From Christensenella sp. UBA6880 (GTDB lineage Bacteria > Bacillota > Clostridia > Christensenellales > CAG-917), in NCBI GenBank assembly GCA_002449145.1, contig DKCG01000030.1, forward strand, positions 1-33,600: a stretch of DNA of 33,600 nt, in the 5' to 3' direction. How positions within the stretch are numbered: the first letter of the stretch is position 1; each line of letters opens with the position of its first letter. The position numbers and the translations under genes are program-made. Under the pieces are notes generated by a model. That model was not told the origin of the DNA and made no database searches. It saw nothing but the letters and a program-made list of their open reading frames with translations. Positions 14,732-23,440 of this stretch are shown piece by piece.

Positions 14732-15511
14732 ATGATTCTCACTATGGACATCGGCAATACCAACGTCAAATACGGCGTTTTCGACGGCGACGAGTTGGTT
14801 GCTTCGTGGCGTGTTTCCACAAAGGCTTCACGCACGGCTGACGAGTACGGAATGGTGCTTTACGACTTGCTCAAACAGCGCGGCGTAAATTTCGAGGATA
14901 TAGACGCGTGCGTTATGTCTTCGGTTGCGCCTGCTCTCAATTACACAATCGAGCATATGTGCCGTTATTATATCGGCAAAGCGCCGCTTATCGTTTCGTC
15001 AAAGACGGACACGGGCATAAAACTTGCGTATGCGCACCCGACGCAACTCGGCACGGACAGAATCGTGGGCGCGGCGGCGGCGTATCGCCTTTACGGCGGT
15101 CCGGTCATAGTGGTGGATTTCGGCTCGGCGACGACGTTCAACCTCGTCACCAAAGACGGCGTGTACATCGGCGGCGCGATTGCCCCCGGTATCAAAACCG
15201 CAACCGAATCGCTCGTCACGACGGCGGCGAAACTTCCGAGAATAGAACTCGAAAAACCGCAAAATATCGTCGGTACGGACACGAAAAGTTGTATGCAGAG
15301 CGGCATAGTGTACGGCTACACCGGTCTTGTGAAATATATGGTGAGCAAGTACAAGGAACTCGACGAAATGAAGGGCGCAAAAGTGGTTGCGACGGGCGGA
15401 CTTAGCGAACTCGTCGAGAACGTCGAACCCGAACTTATCGACGTCACCGACCGCGCGCTTGCGCTCAAAGGATTGAAATACATCTACGACAGAAACAAGA
15501 AAAAGAAATGA
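14732..15511 (+). CDS. coaX: Type III pantothenate kinase
   Basis: The 259-residue ASKHA-fold kinase phosphorylates pantothenate, the first step of CoA synthesis; this type needs a monovalent cation and is not inhibited by CoA. It shows the N-terminal phosphate loop DIGNTNVKYGVF (6-17), the substrate region GTDRIVGAAAAY, the DFGSATTFN strand with a catalytic aspartate, and GGAIAPGI. Length is typical. Start 14732 is preferred because GAGGTGG lies six bases upstream and the motif begins right after it; the frame is open to 14687 without support. CoA made here is the donor used by the transferase at 16856. Confidence 0.95.
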   Translation: MILTMDIGNTNVKYGVFDGDELVASWRVSTKASRTADEYGMVLYDLLKQRGVNFEDIDACVMSSVAPALNYTIEHMCRYYIGKAPLIVSSKTDTGIKLAYAHPTQLGTDRIVGAAAAYRLYGGPVIVVDFGSATTFNLVTKDGVYIGGAIAPGIKTATESLVTTAAKLPRIELEKPQNIVGTDTKSCMQSGIVYGYTGLVKYMVSKYKELDEMKGAKVVATGGLSELVENVEPELIDVTDRALALKGLKYIYDRNKKKK

Positions 15512-15515
15512 GTTA

Positions 15516-15560
15516 AGCGGCGCAAAACGGACTTAAAAACTCGTTTTTGCGGCTGTTTTG
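15516..15560 (+). terminator. Hairpin between coaX and hom
   Basis: CGCAAAACG (15521-15529) pairs with CGTTTTTGCG (15542-15551), and AGC/GCT extend the base. A short GTTTTG follows. It may be a leaky terminator or attenuator in an otherwise continuous unit. Confidence 0.4.
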
Positions 15561-15575
15561 AAAGATATAGGCTTT

Positions 15576-16853
15576 ATGAAGAAAATCGGAATTGCGCTTT
15601 TGGGGCTCGGCGTCGTGGGCGGCGGAACTTACGAAATCCTCAACAATATGCGCGAAACTATAAAGAAAAACGAGGGCTTGGACATCGAAGTCAAGCGTAT
15701 TCTCGAAAGGAATATCGATAGGTGCAAGCAACTCGGCGTTGACCTTTCAAAAATAACGCAGAATATCGACGATATAGTGAACGACGACGAAATTCAAATC
15801 GTTGCGGAATTTTTCGGCGGCGTAGAACCCGCAAAAAGTTTCCTTTTGAAAGCGCTTAAAAAGGGAAAGAGCGTCGTGACGGCAAACAAAGAGATGTTCT
15901 CGAAGTGCTGGCACGAACTCGAAACCGCCGCAAAAGAGAGCGGCGCGGGACTCTATTTTGAGGCGAGTTGCGTGGGCGGCGTTCCCGTGATTCGCACGCT
16001 TACTGACTCTATGCAAGCAAACCGCATAACATCGCTCAAAGGCATAGTCAACGGCACTACCAACTATATTTTGTCCAAAATGAGCGACGAGGGCGCGGAT
16101 TACGAAACTTGCCTTAAAGAGGCGCAAAAACTCGGCTATGCCGAAGCGAATCCCACCGCAGACGTAGAGGGATTCGACGCAACGTACAAAAACAGTATTC
16201 TTTCCTCTTTGGCGTACCGCAAGCGCGTACCCGTCGAAAAAGTGTATCGCGAGGGCATATCGAACGTCAGCGTAGAGGATATTGCGATAGGCAAGGAACT
16301 CGGATACGAGATTAAGTTGCTTGCGATTTCAAAATTGACGGACGAGGGCAAAATCGAAGCGAGAGTACATCCCGCGTTTTTGCCGAAAAATCATCCGCTT
16401 TCAAGCGTAAAAGGCTCGTTCAACGCGCTGTATATTCACGGCGACAGCGTAGACGACGTTATGTTGTACGGCCGCGGCGCGGGCGCGTTGCCTACGGGAA
16501 GCGCGATTGTGAGCGACGTGGTGTTCGCCGCCTCGAAAGACGTGCACAGAAGATACGATTTCGAGTGCGAGGAAGTGGACGAGGGGGCGTTTGCAACCGA
16601 TTTTAAATCGCAATACTACGTCAGACTCGCCGTGCGCGACAGCGAAGGCACGCTTGCAAAAATTGCGGCGGCGTTTGCAAAAAACGGTATATCTATCCGT
16701 TCGGTTTTGCAAAAAGAAGGGAAGAACGGCGAAGTTTACGTCGTTTTCGTAACCTATGAAACGAAGGAAAGCAACGTTAGAAAAACGCTTTCGCAAATCG
16801 AGAATTTCGACGGCGTGGACAAGGTCGTTTCGCTTTTGAGAGTCGAGGAATAA
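15576..16853 (+). CDS. hom: Homoserine dehydrogenase
   Basis: The 425-residue enzyme reduces aspartate semialdehyde to homoserine on the way to threonine and methionine. It begins with the Rossmann motif IALLGLGVVGGG, has VVTANKEM, the GIVNGTTNYIL catalytic segment, and the EANPTADVEGFDATYK region with the substrate-binding acidic residues and lysine. A C-terminal ACT domain (about 345-420, YYVRLAVRDSEGTLAKIAAAF) suggests amino-acid feedback control. ATG 15576 is preferred to TTG 15558 because it sits right before the Rossmann strand. The ribosome binding site is weak. The transferase gene starts three bases after the stop. Confidence 0.95.
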   Translation: MKKIGIALLGLGVVGGGTYEILNNMRETIKKNEGLDIEVKRILERNIDRCKQLGVDLSKITQNIDDIVNDDEIQIVAEFFGGVEPAKSFLLKALKKGKSVVTANKEMFSKCWHELETAAKESGAGLYFEASCVGGVPVIRTLTDSMQANRITSLKGIVNGTTNYILSKMSDEGADYETCLKEAQKLGYAEANPTADVEGFDATYKNSILSSLAYRKRVPVEKVYREGISNVSVEDIAIGKELGYEIKLLAISKLTDEGKIEARVHPAFLPKNHPLSSVKGSFNALYIHGDSVDDVMLYGRGAGALPTGSAIVSDVVFAASKDVHRRYDFECEEVDEGAFATDFKSQYYVRLAVRDSEGTLAKIAAAFAKNGISIRSVLQKEGKNGEVYVVFVTYETKESNVRKTLSQIENFDGVDKVVSLLRVEE

Positions 16854-16855
16854 GT

Positions 16856-17350
16856 ATGGTTTTGTTTTTTGCAAGAGGACAAGTGGACAGCGACAAATTC
16901 GTCAAGTTTTGCTATGAAAACTACAAGGATATAATGTCGCGCTACGGCGCGGAATTGCCGAGCAAAGTGGAAATTGTCCGCATAGACGGCGAAAAACCGA
17001 GGTTCGACACCGACAAGGCGTACTTCAATCTTTCACATTCGGGCGGCGTGATGATGTGCGGAATCTCACATTCCAAAATAGGCGTTGACATCGAGAAAAT
17101 CCGCGAAATCGACTACAAAAAATTCGATTTTATCGACGCTAAAGACGTAGAGGACTTCTTTGAAAAGTGGACGGAAAGAGAGAGTTATCTCAAATTCACT
17201 GGCGAGGGTCTTTCGGGATTCAGAAAGGAAATTCCCGCCGACGCGCACTTCGAGCATTTCCCCGTATGGGACGAGTATCACGCTTGCGTATGCGCCGAAG
17301 AACAGAACGTGATAGCCTACGAAATAGACGTAAACGCGATAAACGACTAA
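16856..17350 (+). CDS. Sfp-type 4'-phosphopantetheinyl transferase (short)
   Basis: This 164-residue enzyme likely moves the phosphopantetheine arm of CoA to a serine of a carrier protein. Sfp-family motifs are FNLSHSGG (57-64), IGVDIEKIR (75-83, magnesium-binding D and E) and WTERESYLKFTGEGL (105-119). It is shorter than Sfp itself (about 220 residues), with a reduced region between the second and third motifs. It starts three bases after hom with GAGGAATAAG as ribosome binding site. The acyl carrier protein gene 90 bases downstream is an obvious partner. Whether a separate AcpS serves fatty acid synthesis cannot be seen here. Confidence 0.88.
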   Translation: MVLFFARGQVDSDKFVKFCYENYKDIMSRYGAELPSKVEIVRIDGEKPRFDTDKAYFNLSHSGGVMMCGISHSKIGVDIEKIREIDYKKFDFIDAKDVEDFFEKWTERESYLKFTGEGLSGFRKEIPADAHFEHFPVWDEYHACVCAEEQNVIAYEIDVNAIND

Positions 17351-17386
17351 TATTTTGTGCATAGGCGCAAACAAAAAAAGAGGCAC

Positions 17387-17414
17387 TTGTTTTTTTCAAA
17401 GCGAGTGGTACAAT
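17387..17414 (+). promoter_or_regulatory. Promoter of the acyl carrier protein gene
   Basis: TTGTTT (17387-17392) and TACAAT (17409-17414) are 16 bases apart. A small hairpin TTTGTGC-ATAG-GCGCAAA lies just upstream after the transferase stop. Confidence 0.5.
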
Positions 17415-17440
17415 AAAATAACAAAGAGCAGGAGGGATAT

Positions 17441-17677
17441 ATGATTCTCGACAAAATTAAAGACATTATGGAAACCGAACTCGGCAAAAATCGCAACGAC
17501 GTTACGCTCGAGTGCGACATTATAAAAGATTTGGGACTTGACAGCCTCGACATCGTAACGCTCATTATGGCGGTTGAGGACGAATACGGCTTCACGGCAG
17601 ACGACGACGAAATCGCCGCACTCAAAACCGTCGGCGACGTTGTAAGTTACATAGAAAAGCACACAAATCATCGCTGA
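17441..17677 (+). CDS. Acyl carrier protein
   Basis: The 78-residue protein is a carrier with the phosphopantetheine site LGLDSLD (serine at residue 35), the helix IVTLIMAVEDEYGF, and the TVGDVVSYIEKH end typical of ACPs. GGAGGG is four bases before the ATG. A stand-alone ACP beside an Sfp-type transferase, away from fatty acid synthesis genes, may serve a specialised pathway or be the main ACP; the sequence does not decide. The symbol acpP is plausible but unproven. Confidence 0.92.
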   Translation: MILDKIKDIMETELGKNRNDVTLECDIIKDLGLDSLDIVTLIMAVEDEYGFTADDDEIAALKTVGDVVSYIEKHTNHR

Positions 17678-17687
17678 GGCAACGGCG

Positions 17688-17705
17688 ACACGCAAATTTG
17701 CGTGT
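17688..17705. repeat. 18-base perfect palindrome after the ACP gene
   Basis: ACACGCAAATTTGCGTGT is perfectly self-complementary and lies 11 bases after the ACP stop. GGCA and TGCC flank it. No T tract follows directly, so its use as a terminator is doubtful. Confidence 0.5.
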
Positions 17706-17795
17706 TGCCGAGAGCCTTGCTTGATTTTTGCGCTACTAACCGCGCAGAGAATTTGTGCTATCAGTTCAAACACGGATAAAGATTCAAGCCACAGT

Positions 17796-18154
17796 TTCGC
17801 CAAATTATCTGCTTGGTGAAGCGCACTGCGTGCGCAAGCGGTTAAATGAAAACTCATTCGTAGCCTACTCATAAGCGGAATGTGCGATTTCGCAGACGGA
17901 ACGCGAGCCGCAACGGCGGCGAGAAAAGCGAGCGTCGAAGCTCGACGAACTGTACAAGTAAACGGGCGAGTGTGGATTTTTTCGCCCGTGAACGAGTGGC
18001 ACGGCTTTCAGCCGATTTGTATTGCCAACAGCCCGTCTGCCGTTCGTTGCTCGCAACGAACTAGCGATTGCTACGAAGTCAATCGCGTCAGTGTTGTCCC
18101 CCGCTACGCGGTCGCCGTGGGTTCCCTCAAACTTGTGCAGAGGGGGAACGGCGA
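17796..18154. repeat. Large mini-hairpin array between ACP and dnaG
   Basis: Most of the 657-base gap is a series of short hairpins: TTCGCCAA/TTGGTGAA (17796-17820), GCGCAC-TGC-GTGCGC (17821-17835), TGCGA/TCGCA (17883-17894), GCCG/CGGC (17907-17917), CGTCGA-AGC-TCGACG (17933-17947), ACGGGCGA/TCGCCCGT (17962-17989), CGGCT-TTC-AGCCG (18002-18014), GTTCGTTGC/GCAACGAAC (18042-18061), GCGATTG/CAATCGC (18064-18086), CCGC-TAC-GCGG (18101-18111) and a large stem TCGCCG..GTTCCCTC with its complement (18112-18154). Two overlapping open frames here are best read as by-products. Function is unknown. Confidence 0.6.
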
Positions 18155-18202
18155 TAGGGAAAACACGTGAGGAAAGGGGAAACTTTATTTAGAGTACACG
18201 TC

Positions 18203-18240
18203 GGTTGCTTTTTTAGAGAAAGAGCAACCTTTATTTATTT
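18203..18240 (+). terminator. Terminator-like hairpin before dnaG
   Basis: GGTTGCT (18203-18209) pairs with AGCAACC (18223-18229), extendable by T-A and A-T pairs, and TTTATTTATTT follows. The remaining bases to dnaG are AT-rich; I see no firm promoter for dnaG there. Confidence 0.55.
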
Positions 18241-18334
18241 TATATAATTAATTTTAACTGTTATTTCAATAAATTTTAGGAAAAACGCCGCTTTCCTTCG
18301 TATATATATGTAGAAAAATATTTTTAGAGGCACT

Positions 18335-20107
18335 ATGGCAGGCGGTTTTACCCCGGAGTTTATGGAAGAACTCAAATATAAATGCGACATCGTCGAAGTC
18401 ATTTCGCAGTACGTCCCTTTGCAGAAAAAAGGCGGACGTTATTTCGGTTGCTGTCCTTTCCACAATGAAAAAACGGCTTCGTTTTGCGTGAATAACGGCT
18501 GGTATCATTGTTTCGGTTGCGGCGCGAGCGGCGACGTCGTAAAGTTCGTTATGGAAATGGAATCGGTGTCCTTTTACGACGCCGTGAAAATCCTTGCCGA
18601 CAAAGTGGGAATGCAACTTCCCGAAGTCAAATTCGACCCCAAATACGCCGAAAAGAAAGAGCATAGCGACGTTTTGAAGCAACTTATGCGCGACGTTGCG
18701 AGGTATTATCGCAACAATCTTCTCGATGAAAACAAGGGCAAGGACGCAAGAGAGTATTTGCACGCAAGAGGTCTCGACGACGAAGTGTGCAAACGCTACG
18801 GTCTCGGACTTTCGCTCGACGGCGAGAGTATGGTCGGGTATATGCGCCGCAAGGGCTATTCGCTCAAAGACCTCGAAGAATGCGGACTTATCGCCAACAC
18901 TCAACGCCCGTACGACGCTTTTGCAAACAGGGTTATCGTGCCGATTATGGACGGTATGAGCAACGTCATAGCGTTCGGCGGACGTATCTATCACGGCGAG
19001 CAAGATATTGCAAAATACAAAAACTCGACAAATACCACGCTGTTTGACAAGGGGCGCACGATATACGGAATCAACTTCATAAAGCGCGACAAAAAACTCA
19101 ACGGCGTTGCATATAAGGAACTTGTTTTGGTCGAGGGTTATATGGACGTTATATCGCTCGGCGCAGCGGGCATAAAGAACGCGGTTGCATGTATGGGAAC
19201 CGCGCTCACCGAAGGGCAGGCGAGAGAGTTGTCGCGTATGACGGAAAATCTGTACGTTTGCTACGACGGCGACGGCGCGGGCAAAAAAGCGACGATACGC
19301 AACGTGGATATTCTCACAAAGTTCGTGCAGAACGTCAAAGTCATATCTCTCGACGAGGGCAAAGACCCCGACGAAACCGTGCGCGACGGCGGCGCGGAAG
19401 CCTTCCTCAAAAAGCAAAAGGAGGCATTGCCCGTCATCGAATACAAACTTAAACTTTGCGCCGACGCAAACGATTTAGGGTCGGTGAACGGCAGAGCGAA
19501 ATACGTTCAATCCGCTCTTAAAGTGCTCAAAAGCATAGATAATCGAGCAGAAAGAGAAGTTTATACGGAAATCGTGTCCAAAAAGAGCGGCGTGTCAGTG
19601 GCGACTCTTTCGGACGAGGCGGGTATGATAAGGCCGCCCAAAATCGAACAACCCAAAGAAAACGACGAAGAAAAGGTTGCAAAGACCCTTCGCGCGTCGA
19701 GATTCGTGCTTAATCGTATTCTCAAAGGCGAAAAATTTGCGGACGTAAGCGTCGTAAAGTCCGAGTGGCTTGCAAACGACGTACATAAAGAAGTGTTCGA
19801 GTGGGCAAAGACTATGCCCGTAAATACCGACCTTGTGAACTCGATGTTCAGCAAATTCGGATACGAAAACGAGGAAATCGGCAAGATTTTGGACATAAAT
19901 ATGAAGTTTGCCGACACCATACGCGAGGCGGACTACTTCAACGATTGCGTGCTTATGCTTGCAAACGAACATATCGCAAAACGCCTCGATAGGTTGAAAG
20001 AAGGCTACAACGACCTATTCGACCCCGAAGCAAAGCGAGCGAGTATTTTGGAAATATCCCGCTTGCAGAAAATATTGAAATCCAAAGACATTAACGACAA
20101 ACTTTGA
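18335..20107 (+). CDS. dnaG: DNA primase
   Basis: The 590-residue primase makes RNA primers at the replication fork. It has the N-terminal CHC2 zinc finger (C40, H43, C59, C62, within CCPFHNEKTASF and YHCFGCGASGD), the RNA polymerase domain with ANRVIVPIMDG, and the Toprim core starting at VLVEGYMDVISL with YDGDGAGKKA. The C-terminal helicase-binding region is present and divergent. AGAGGC precedes ATG 18335. It heads the dnaG-rpoD-trmK unit, 20 bases before rpoD, the macromolecular-synthesis arrangement seen in many Bacillota. Confidence 0.97.
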   Translation: MAGGFTPEFMEELKYKCDIVEVISQYVPLQKKGGRYFGCCPFHNEKTASFCVNNGWYHCFGCGASGDVVKFVMEMESVSFYDAVKILADKVGMQLPEVKFDPKYAEKKEHSDVLKQLMRDVARYYRNNLLDENKGKDAREYLHARGLDDEVCKRYGLGLSLDGESMVGYMRRKGYSLKDLEECGLIANTQRPYDAFANRVIVPIMDGMSNVIAFGGRIYHGEQDIAKYKNSTNTTLFDKGRTIYGINFIKRDKKLNGVAYKELVLVEGYMDVISLGAAGIKNAVACMGTALTEGQARELSRMTENLYVCYDGDGAGKKATIRNVDILTKFVQNVKVISLDEGKDPDETVRDGGAEAFLKKQKEALPVIEYKLKLCADANDLGSVNGRAKYVQSALKVLKSIDNRAEREVYTEIVSKKSGVSVATLSDEAGMIRPPKIEQPKENDEEKVAKTLRASRFVLNRILKGEKFADVSVVKSEWLANDVHKEVFEWAKTMPVNTDLVNSMFSKFGYENEEIGKILDINMKFADTIREADYFNDCVLMLANEHIAKRLDRLKEGYNDLFDPEAKRASILEISRLQKILKSKDINDKL

Positions 20108-20127
20108 TTCACCGAGGAGGAATATAA

Positions 20128-21174
20128 GTGGACAGAGAACAACTTTTGAAACAAGAGATTGACAAAATCGTCGCGTACGGAAAGAGCAAAGGCTCGATAA
20201 GCGAAGACGATATAATGGCAAGGCTCGAACACCTCAACGCAACTGCGGAAGATATGGAAATGGTGTTCAACGCTTTGCAAAACGAAAACGTAAAGGTTGA
20301 AGAAACGATTGAGGACGACGACATCGCGCTTGACAAAATCATCGATTCGAGCGTTGACGACTCGGTTAAAATCTACCTTAAAGACATCGGCAAAGTGCCT
20401 CTTTTGACCGCCGACCAAGAAATCGAACTCGCAAAGCGTATGGAAGAAGGCGACGAGGAAGCAAAGCATATTTTGAGCGAAGCGAACTTGCGTCTCGTCG
20501 TGTCCATCGCAAAACGCTACGTCGGCAGAGGTATGCAATTCCTCGACCTCATTCAAGAGGGCAATCTCGGCTTGATGAAAGCGGTTGAAAAATTCGACTA
20601 TACGAAGGGCTTTAAGTTCTCGACGTACGCAACGTGGTGGATAAGACAGGCAATCACCCGCGCAATCGCCGACCAAGCAAGAACCATTCGTATTCCCGTT
20701 CATATGGTGGAAACCATAAACAAGCAAGTCAGAGCAACTCGTCAACTTCTTCAAAAACTCGGCAGAGAGCCGTCGGCTGAAGAAATCGCGGCGTATCTCG
20801 GCTGCTCGGTCGAGCGTGTGCGCGAAATCCAAAAAATCGCGCAAGACCCCGTATCCCTCGAAACGCCTATCGGCGAGGAAGAAGACAGCCATTTGGGCGA
20901 TTTTATAGAGGACCACACCTCTCAGTCGCCCAGCGAGGTCGCCGAGGGCAATATGCTCAAAGAACAACTCATTCAAGTGCTCAACACACTCACCCCGCGT
21001 GAAGAAAAAGTGCTTCGTTTGAGATACGGTCTTGACGATTCGCACCCCAGAACCCTCGAAGAAGTCGGCAAAGAGTTTAACGTCACTCGTGAGCGTATTC
21101 GTCAAATCGAGGCAAAGGCACTCCGCAAACTTCGCCATCCCAACCGCCTCAAAAAACTCAAAGATTTCGACTGA
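20128..21174 (+). CDS. rpoD: Primary RNA polymerase sigma factor (sigma-70/SigA)
   Basis: This 348-residue housekeeping sigma factor begins with a short region 1.1, then region 1.2 (DDSVKIYLKDIGKVPLLT), region 2 with core binding and -10 recognition (EANLRLVVSIAKRYVGRGM, FSTYATWWIRQAITRA), region 3, and region 4.2 for the -35 box (ERIRQIEAKALRKLRHP). It starts with GTG behind GAGGAGG at 20114-20120. Its stop overlaps the trmK start (TGATG). It contains no TTA, CTA or TCA codon, so the antisense frame 20005-21207 is wholly open but not a gene. Confidence 0.98.
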   Translation: MDREQLLKQEIDKIVAYGKSKGSISEDDIMARLEHLNATAEDMEMVFNALQNENVKVEETIEDDDIALDKIIDSSVDDSVKIYLKDIGKVPLLTADQEIELAKRMEEGDEEAKHILSEANLRLVVSIAKRYVGRGMQFLDLIQEGNLGLMKAVEKFDYTKGFKFSTYATWWIRQAITRAIADQARTIRIPVHMVETINKQVRATRQLLQKLGREPSAEEIAAYLGCSVERVREIQKIAQDPVSLETPIGEEEDSHLGDFIEDHTSQSPSEVAEGNMLKEQLIQVLNTLTPREEKVLRLRYGLDDSHPRTLEEVGKEFNVTRERIRQIEAKALRKLRHPNRLKKLKDFD

Positions 21175-21833
21175 TGCCAATACGACTCGACCAAAGGCTG
21201 ACCGCAATTGCCAACCTCGTTGATTACGGCAAAGTCGCGGACGTAGGCTGTGACCACGGCAAACTCGGCTACTATCTTGTAAGCACGGACAGAGCGAGCG
21301 AAGTTATCGCGACGGACATTTCCGCGCCCTCGCTTGCAAAAGCCGAAGAACTTGCAAAGGAAAACGGCGTGCAAGACGTTATGACCACGAGGCTCGGAAA
21401 CGGACTCGAACCTGTTGCGGACAGGGAAGTCGACACCGTTATTATCGCGGGCTTGGGCGGCGACGTCATATCCGACATAATTTTGCGAGCAAACGAGCAA
21501 TGCAAGCGTTTTTCGCACTATCTTCTTTCTGCCAACACCCACCCCGAAAAGGTGAGAGCGGCGATAGCGAAGTGCGGGCACACGATAGTTTTCGACGAAA
21601 TGCTCGAATGTGCGGGCAAAACGTACACAATCGTGAAAACGAACGAGGGCGAAAGCACCCTTTCAAGCGAGCAAATCGCGTACGGCGCGTTTTTCGATAC
21701 GAGCGACAACTTTGCGTTCTTTGCGAACAAGGAAATCGAGGGTATGAAAAACATACTCGAACGAAACCCAAAAGCCGTCGAATTGAAAGAGAAAATCGCA
21801 AAACTCGAAAACGCCTTGCAAAAACGCAAATAA
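21174..21833 (+). CDS. trmK: tRNA (adenine(22)-N1)-methyltransferase
   Basis: The 219-residue SAM-dependent enzyme of the TrmK family methylates A22 in tRNA. Motifs are RLDQRLTAIANLV at the start, the SAM loop VADVGCDHGKLGYYL, ATDISAPSLAKAEE, and TVIIAGLGGDVISDIIL, followed by the LSANTHPEKVR segment. A C-terminal helical tail contains EKIAKLENALQK. The gene overlaps rpoD by one base, a conserved neighbourhood in Bacillota, which supports the assignment. Confidence 0.9.
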   Translation: MPIRLDQRLTAIANLVDYGKVADVGCDHGKLGYYLVSTDRASEVIATDISAPSLAKAEELAKENGVQDVMTTRLGNGLEPVADREVDTVIIAGLGGDVISDIILRANEQCKRFSHYLLSANTHPEKVRAAIAKCGHTIVFDEMLECAGKTYTIVKTNEGESTLSSEQIAYGAFFDTSDNFAFFANKEIEGMKNILERNPKAVELKEKIAKLENALQKRK

Positions 21834-21941
21834 AAGCCGAAACGACAAAAATCCAAACGGGCAATAAAGTCGCAGTGGAAAAATCGCCGCAAAAGACGGA
21901 AAACTCGTATAGCGGCAAATCCTCGAATTAAGGATAAAGAA

Positions 21942-22709
21942 ATGAAACACAGACAAATAGTTGATACGATAGAAGAATTTGCGCCCGTCGCGCTTGCAGA
22001 GGCGTGGGATAATCCCGGTCTTATGATAGGCAATCTGAACGACGAATGCAGCGGCGTTATGGTTGCTCTCGACCTCACCAAAGACGTCGTAAAGCAAGCG
22101 GTTGAGCAAAACTGCAATCTTATCGTCACGCACCATCCGTTCTTTTTCTCGGCAATCAAGAGCATAAACACCGCCGAGTCGAAAGGCGAAATTATAAGGG
22201 ACATACTCAAAAACGGATTGACGGTGTACAGCGCGCATACCAACCTCGACGAGTGCGAAAACGGACTTTGTATGACCCTCGCAACGCTTTTGGGCGGCGA
22301 GAACCTTTGCCCCAACGGCGTAGGCGTAGTGTGCGATATAAAGGCGCAATCCCTCGAAGATTTCGCAAAGCACGTTGCTTTTACCCTCAAAGACGATTCC
22401 GTCAAATACACGGGCGACAAAAATAAAACTATTGAAAAGGCAATGATAATTTGCGGCGGCGGCGCGAGCGATTCGGCATACGAAAACGCAAAAGCGAACG
22501 CGGACGTGTTCGTAAGCGGCGACTTTAAGCATCACCTTTACGTCGCTTCCGAAAACGACGAGTTTCCCATCGTCGAATTTTCGCACTACGCAAGCGAAAT
22601 TATCGTGCAAAACCTTTTTGAACAAATCATTGCGCCGAGCGGCGTGAGAATTATAAAAGCAAAACAAAACTGTCCGTTCAAGACAGTCGGAGGATACAAT
22701 GAAATTTGA
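21942..22709 (+). CDS. Nif3-like dinuclear metal center hydrolase family protein
   Basis: The 255-residue protein belongs to the Nif3/DUF34 (YqfO/YbgI) family of dinuclear metal proteins, possibly GTP cyclohydrolase I type 2-like or a metal-handling hydrolase; the physiological role is unsettled. Metal-ligand motifs are VTHHPFFF (about 62-69), AHTNLD (about 97-102) and, near the end, SGDFKHH and EFSHYASE. It lacks the extra central PII-like domain of longer YqfO proteins. AAGGATAAAG precedes the start. It sits 108 bases after trmK and overlaps the zinc-ribbon gene by 11 bases. Confidence 0.9.
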   Translation: MKHRQIVDTIEEFAPVALAEAWDNPGLMIGNLNDECSGVMVALDLTKDVVKQAVEQNCNLIVTHHPFFFSAIKSINTAESKGEIIRDILKNGLTVYSAHTNLDECENGLCMTLATLLGGENLCPNGVGVVCDIKAQSLEDFAKHVAFTLKDDSVKYTGDKNKTIEKAMIICGGGASDSAYENAKANADVFVSGDFKHHLYVASENDEFPIVEFSHYASEIIVQNLFEQIIAPSGVRIIKAKQNCPFKTVGGYNEI

Positions 22710-23415
22710 CAAGATACTTCAATACCAAAAGATAGACCAAGAACTTATGACTCTCGAAAACGAGGTCGCAAAGAGCGACGAACGTCAAAAACTCGCCGTT
22801 GCGAAATCGCGTTTGGAAGGCGCAACCGAGATGATCGGCAAACTCAAAGCCGAAGCGAGCGACCTGCTTGCAGGCTACGCCGCAATGAAGGACAAAATCG
22901 ACGCACTCAAAGAGGAACTTGATGAGTTCGACGGCATTTTGGATGACGTACAAGACGCAAACGAAGCGGATCACTATCTCAAAATGGTGGCTTCAATCGC
23001 CGACAAAATCAACGCTCTCGAGAAAGAGGCTAACGGCGCGGCGGCAAAGATCGATCAAGTCAACGACAGTTACAAAAAGACTTGGGATCAAGGCGTAAAA
23101 GCCACCGACGTGTACAAGGGCGCAAAGGCGGAATACGACAATCTCGTCAAAAAATTCCAACCCAGAGTCGTTGAAATCAAATCGCAACTCAACGCTCTCA
23201 AAGGCGAGATTCCCGAAAACGTTATGCACACCTATCTTGCGCTCAGAGGCGCGAAAAGAATGCCCGCTTTCGTAAAATACGACAGCAAGAATTGCCTTTG
23301 CGGTCGCTGTATGATGGAAGTGGACAACGATACAAAATCCAAACTTCGCAACGTCGGCGATTATGCCGAATGTCCAAACTGCCGCAGAATACTTTACGTT
23401 GCGGACGAACAATAA
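22699..23415 (+). CDS. Coiled-coil protein with C-terminal C4 zinc ribbon
   Basis: This 238-residue protein is almost entirely a long coiled coil (about residues 1-180, rich in K, E, A and L) and ends in a C4 zinc ribbon with CLCGRCMMEV and CPNCRRILY. This architecture is common next to Nif3-family genes in Bacillota and is related to proteins annotated as C4-type zinc ribbon or DksA-like coiled-coil proteins. It may bind nucleic acid or a polymerase, but no function is established. GGAGGATAC precedes the start, inside the Nif3 gene, so translation is likely coupled. Confidence 0.85.
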   Translation: MKFDKILQYQKIDQELMTLENEVAKSDERQKLAVAKSRLEGATEMIGKLKAEASDLLAGYAAMKDKIDALKEELDEFDGILDDVQDANEADHYLKMVASIADKINALEKEANGAAAKIDQVNDSYKKTWDQGVKATDVYKGAKAEYDNLVKKFQPRVVEIKSQLNALKGEIPENVMHTYLALRGAKRMPAFVKYDSKNCLCGRCMMEVDNDTKSKLRNVGDYAECPNCRRILYVADEQ

Positions 23416-23440
23416 TTTTAACCGCGAGAGGAAAAAGATT

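Noticed and set aside
17880..18170. Two overlapping open frames of 96 and 60 codons in the ACP-dnaG gap
   Set aside because: They lie wholly in the mini-hairpin array, overlap in different frames, lack ribosome binding sites and show no recognisable family.
20005..21207. 400-codon open frame antisense to rpoD, and similar ones antisense to manA, lgt, pncB, dnaG, lacZ and thrS
   Set aside because: Each is in exact codon register with the real gene and is open only because the sense gene avoids TTA, CTA and TCA. Their translations show no recognisable family and no ribosome binding sites.
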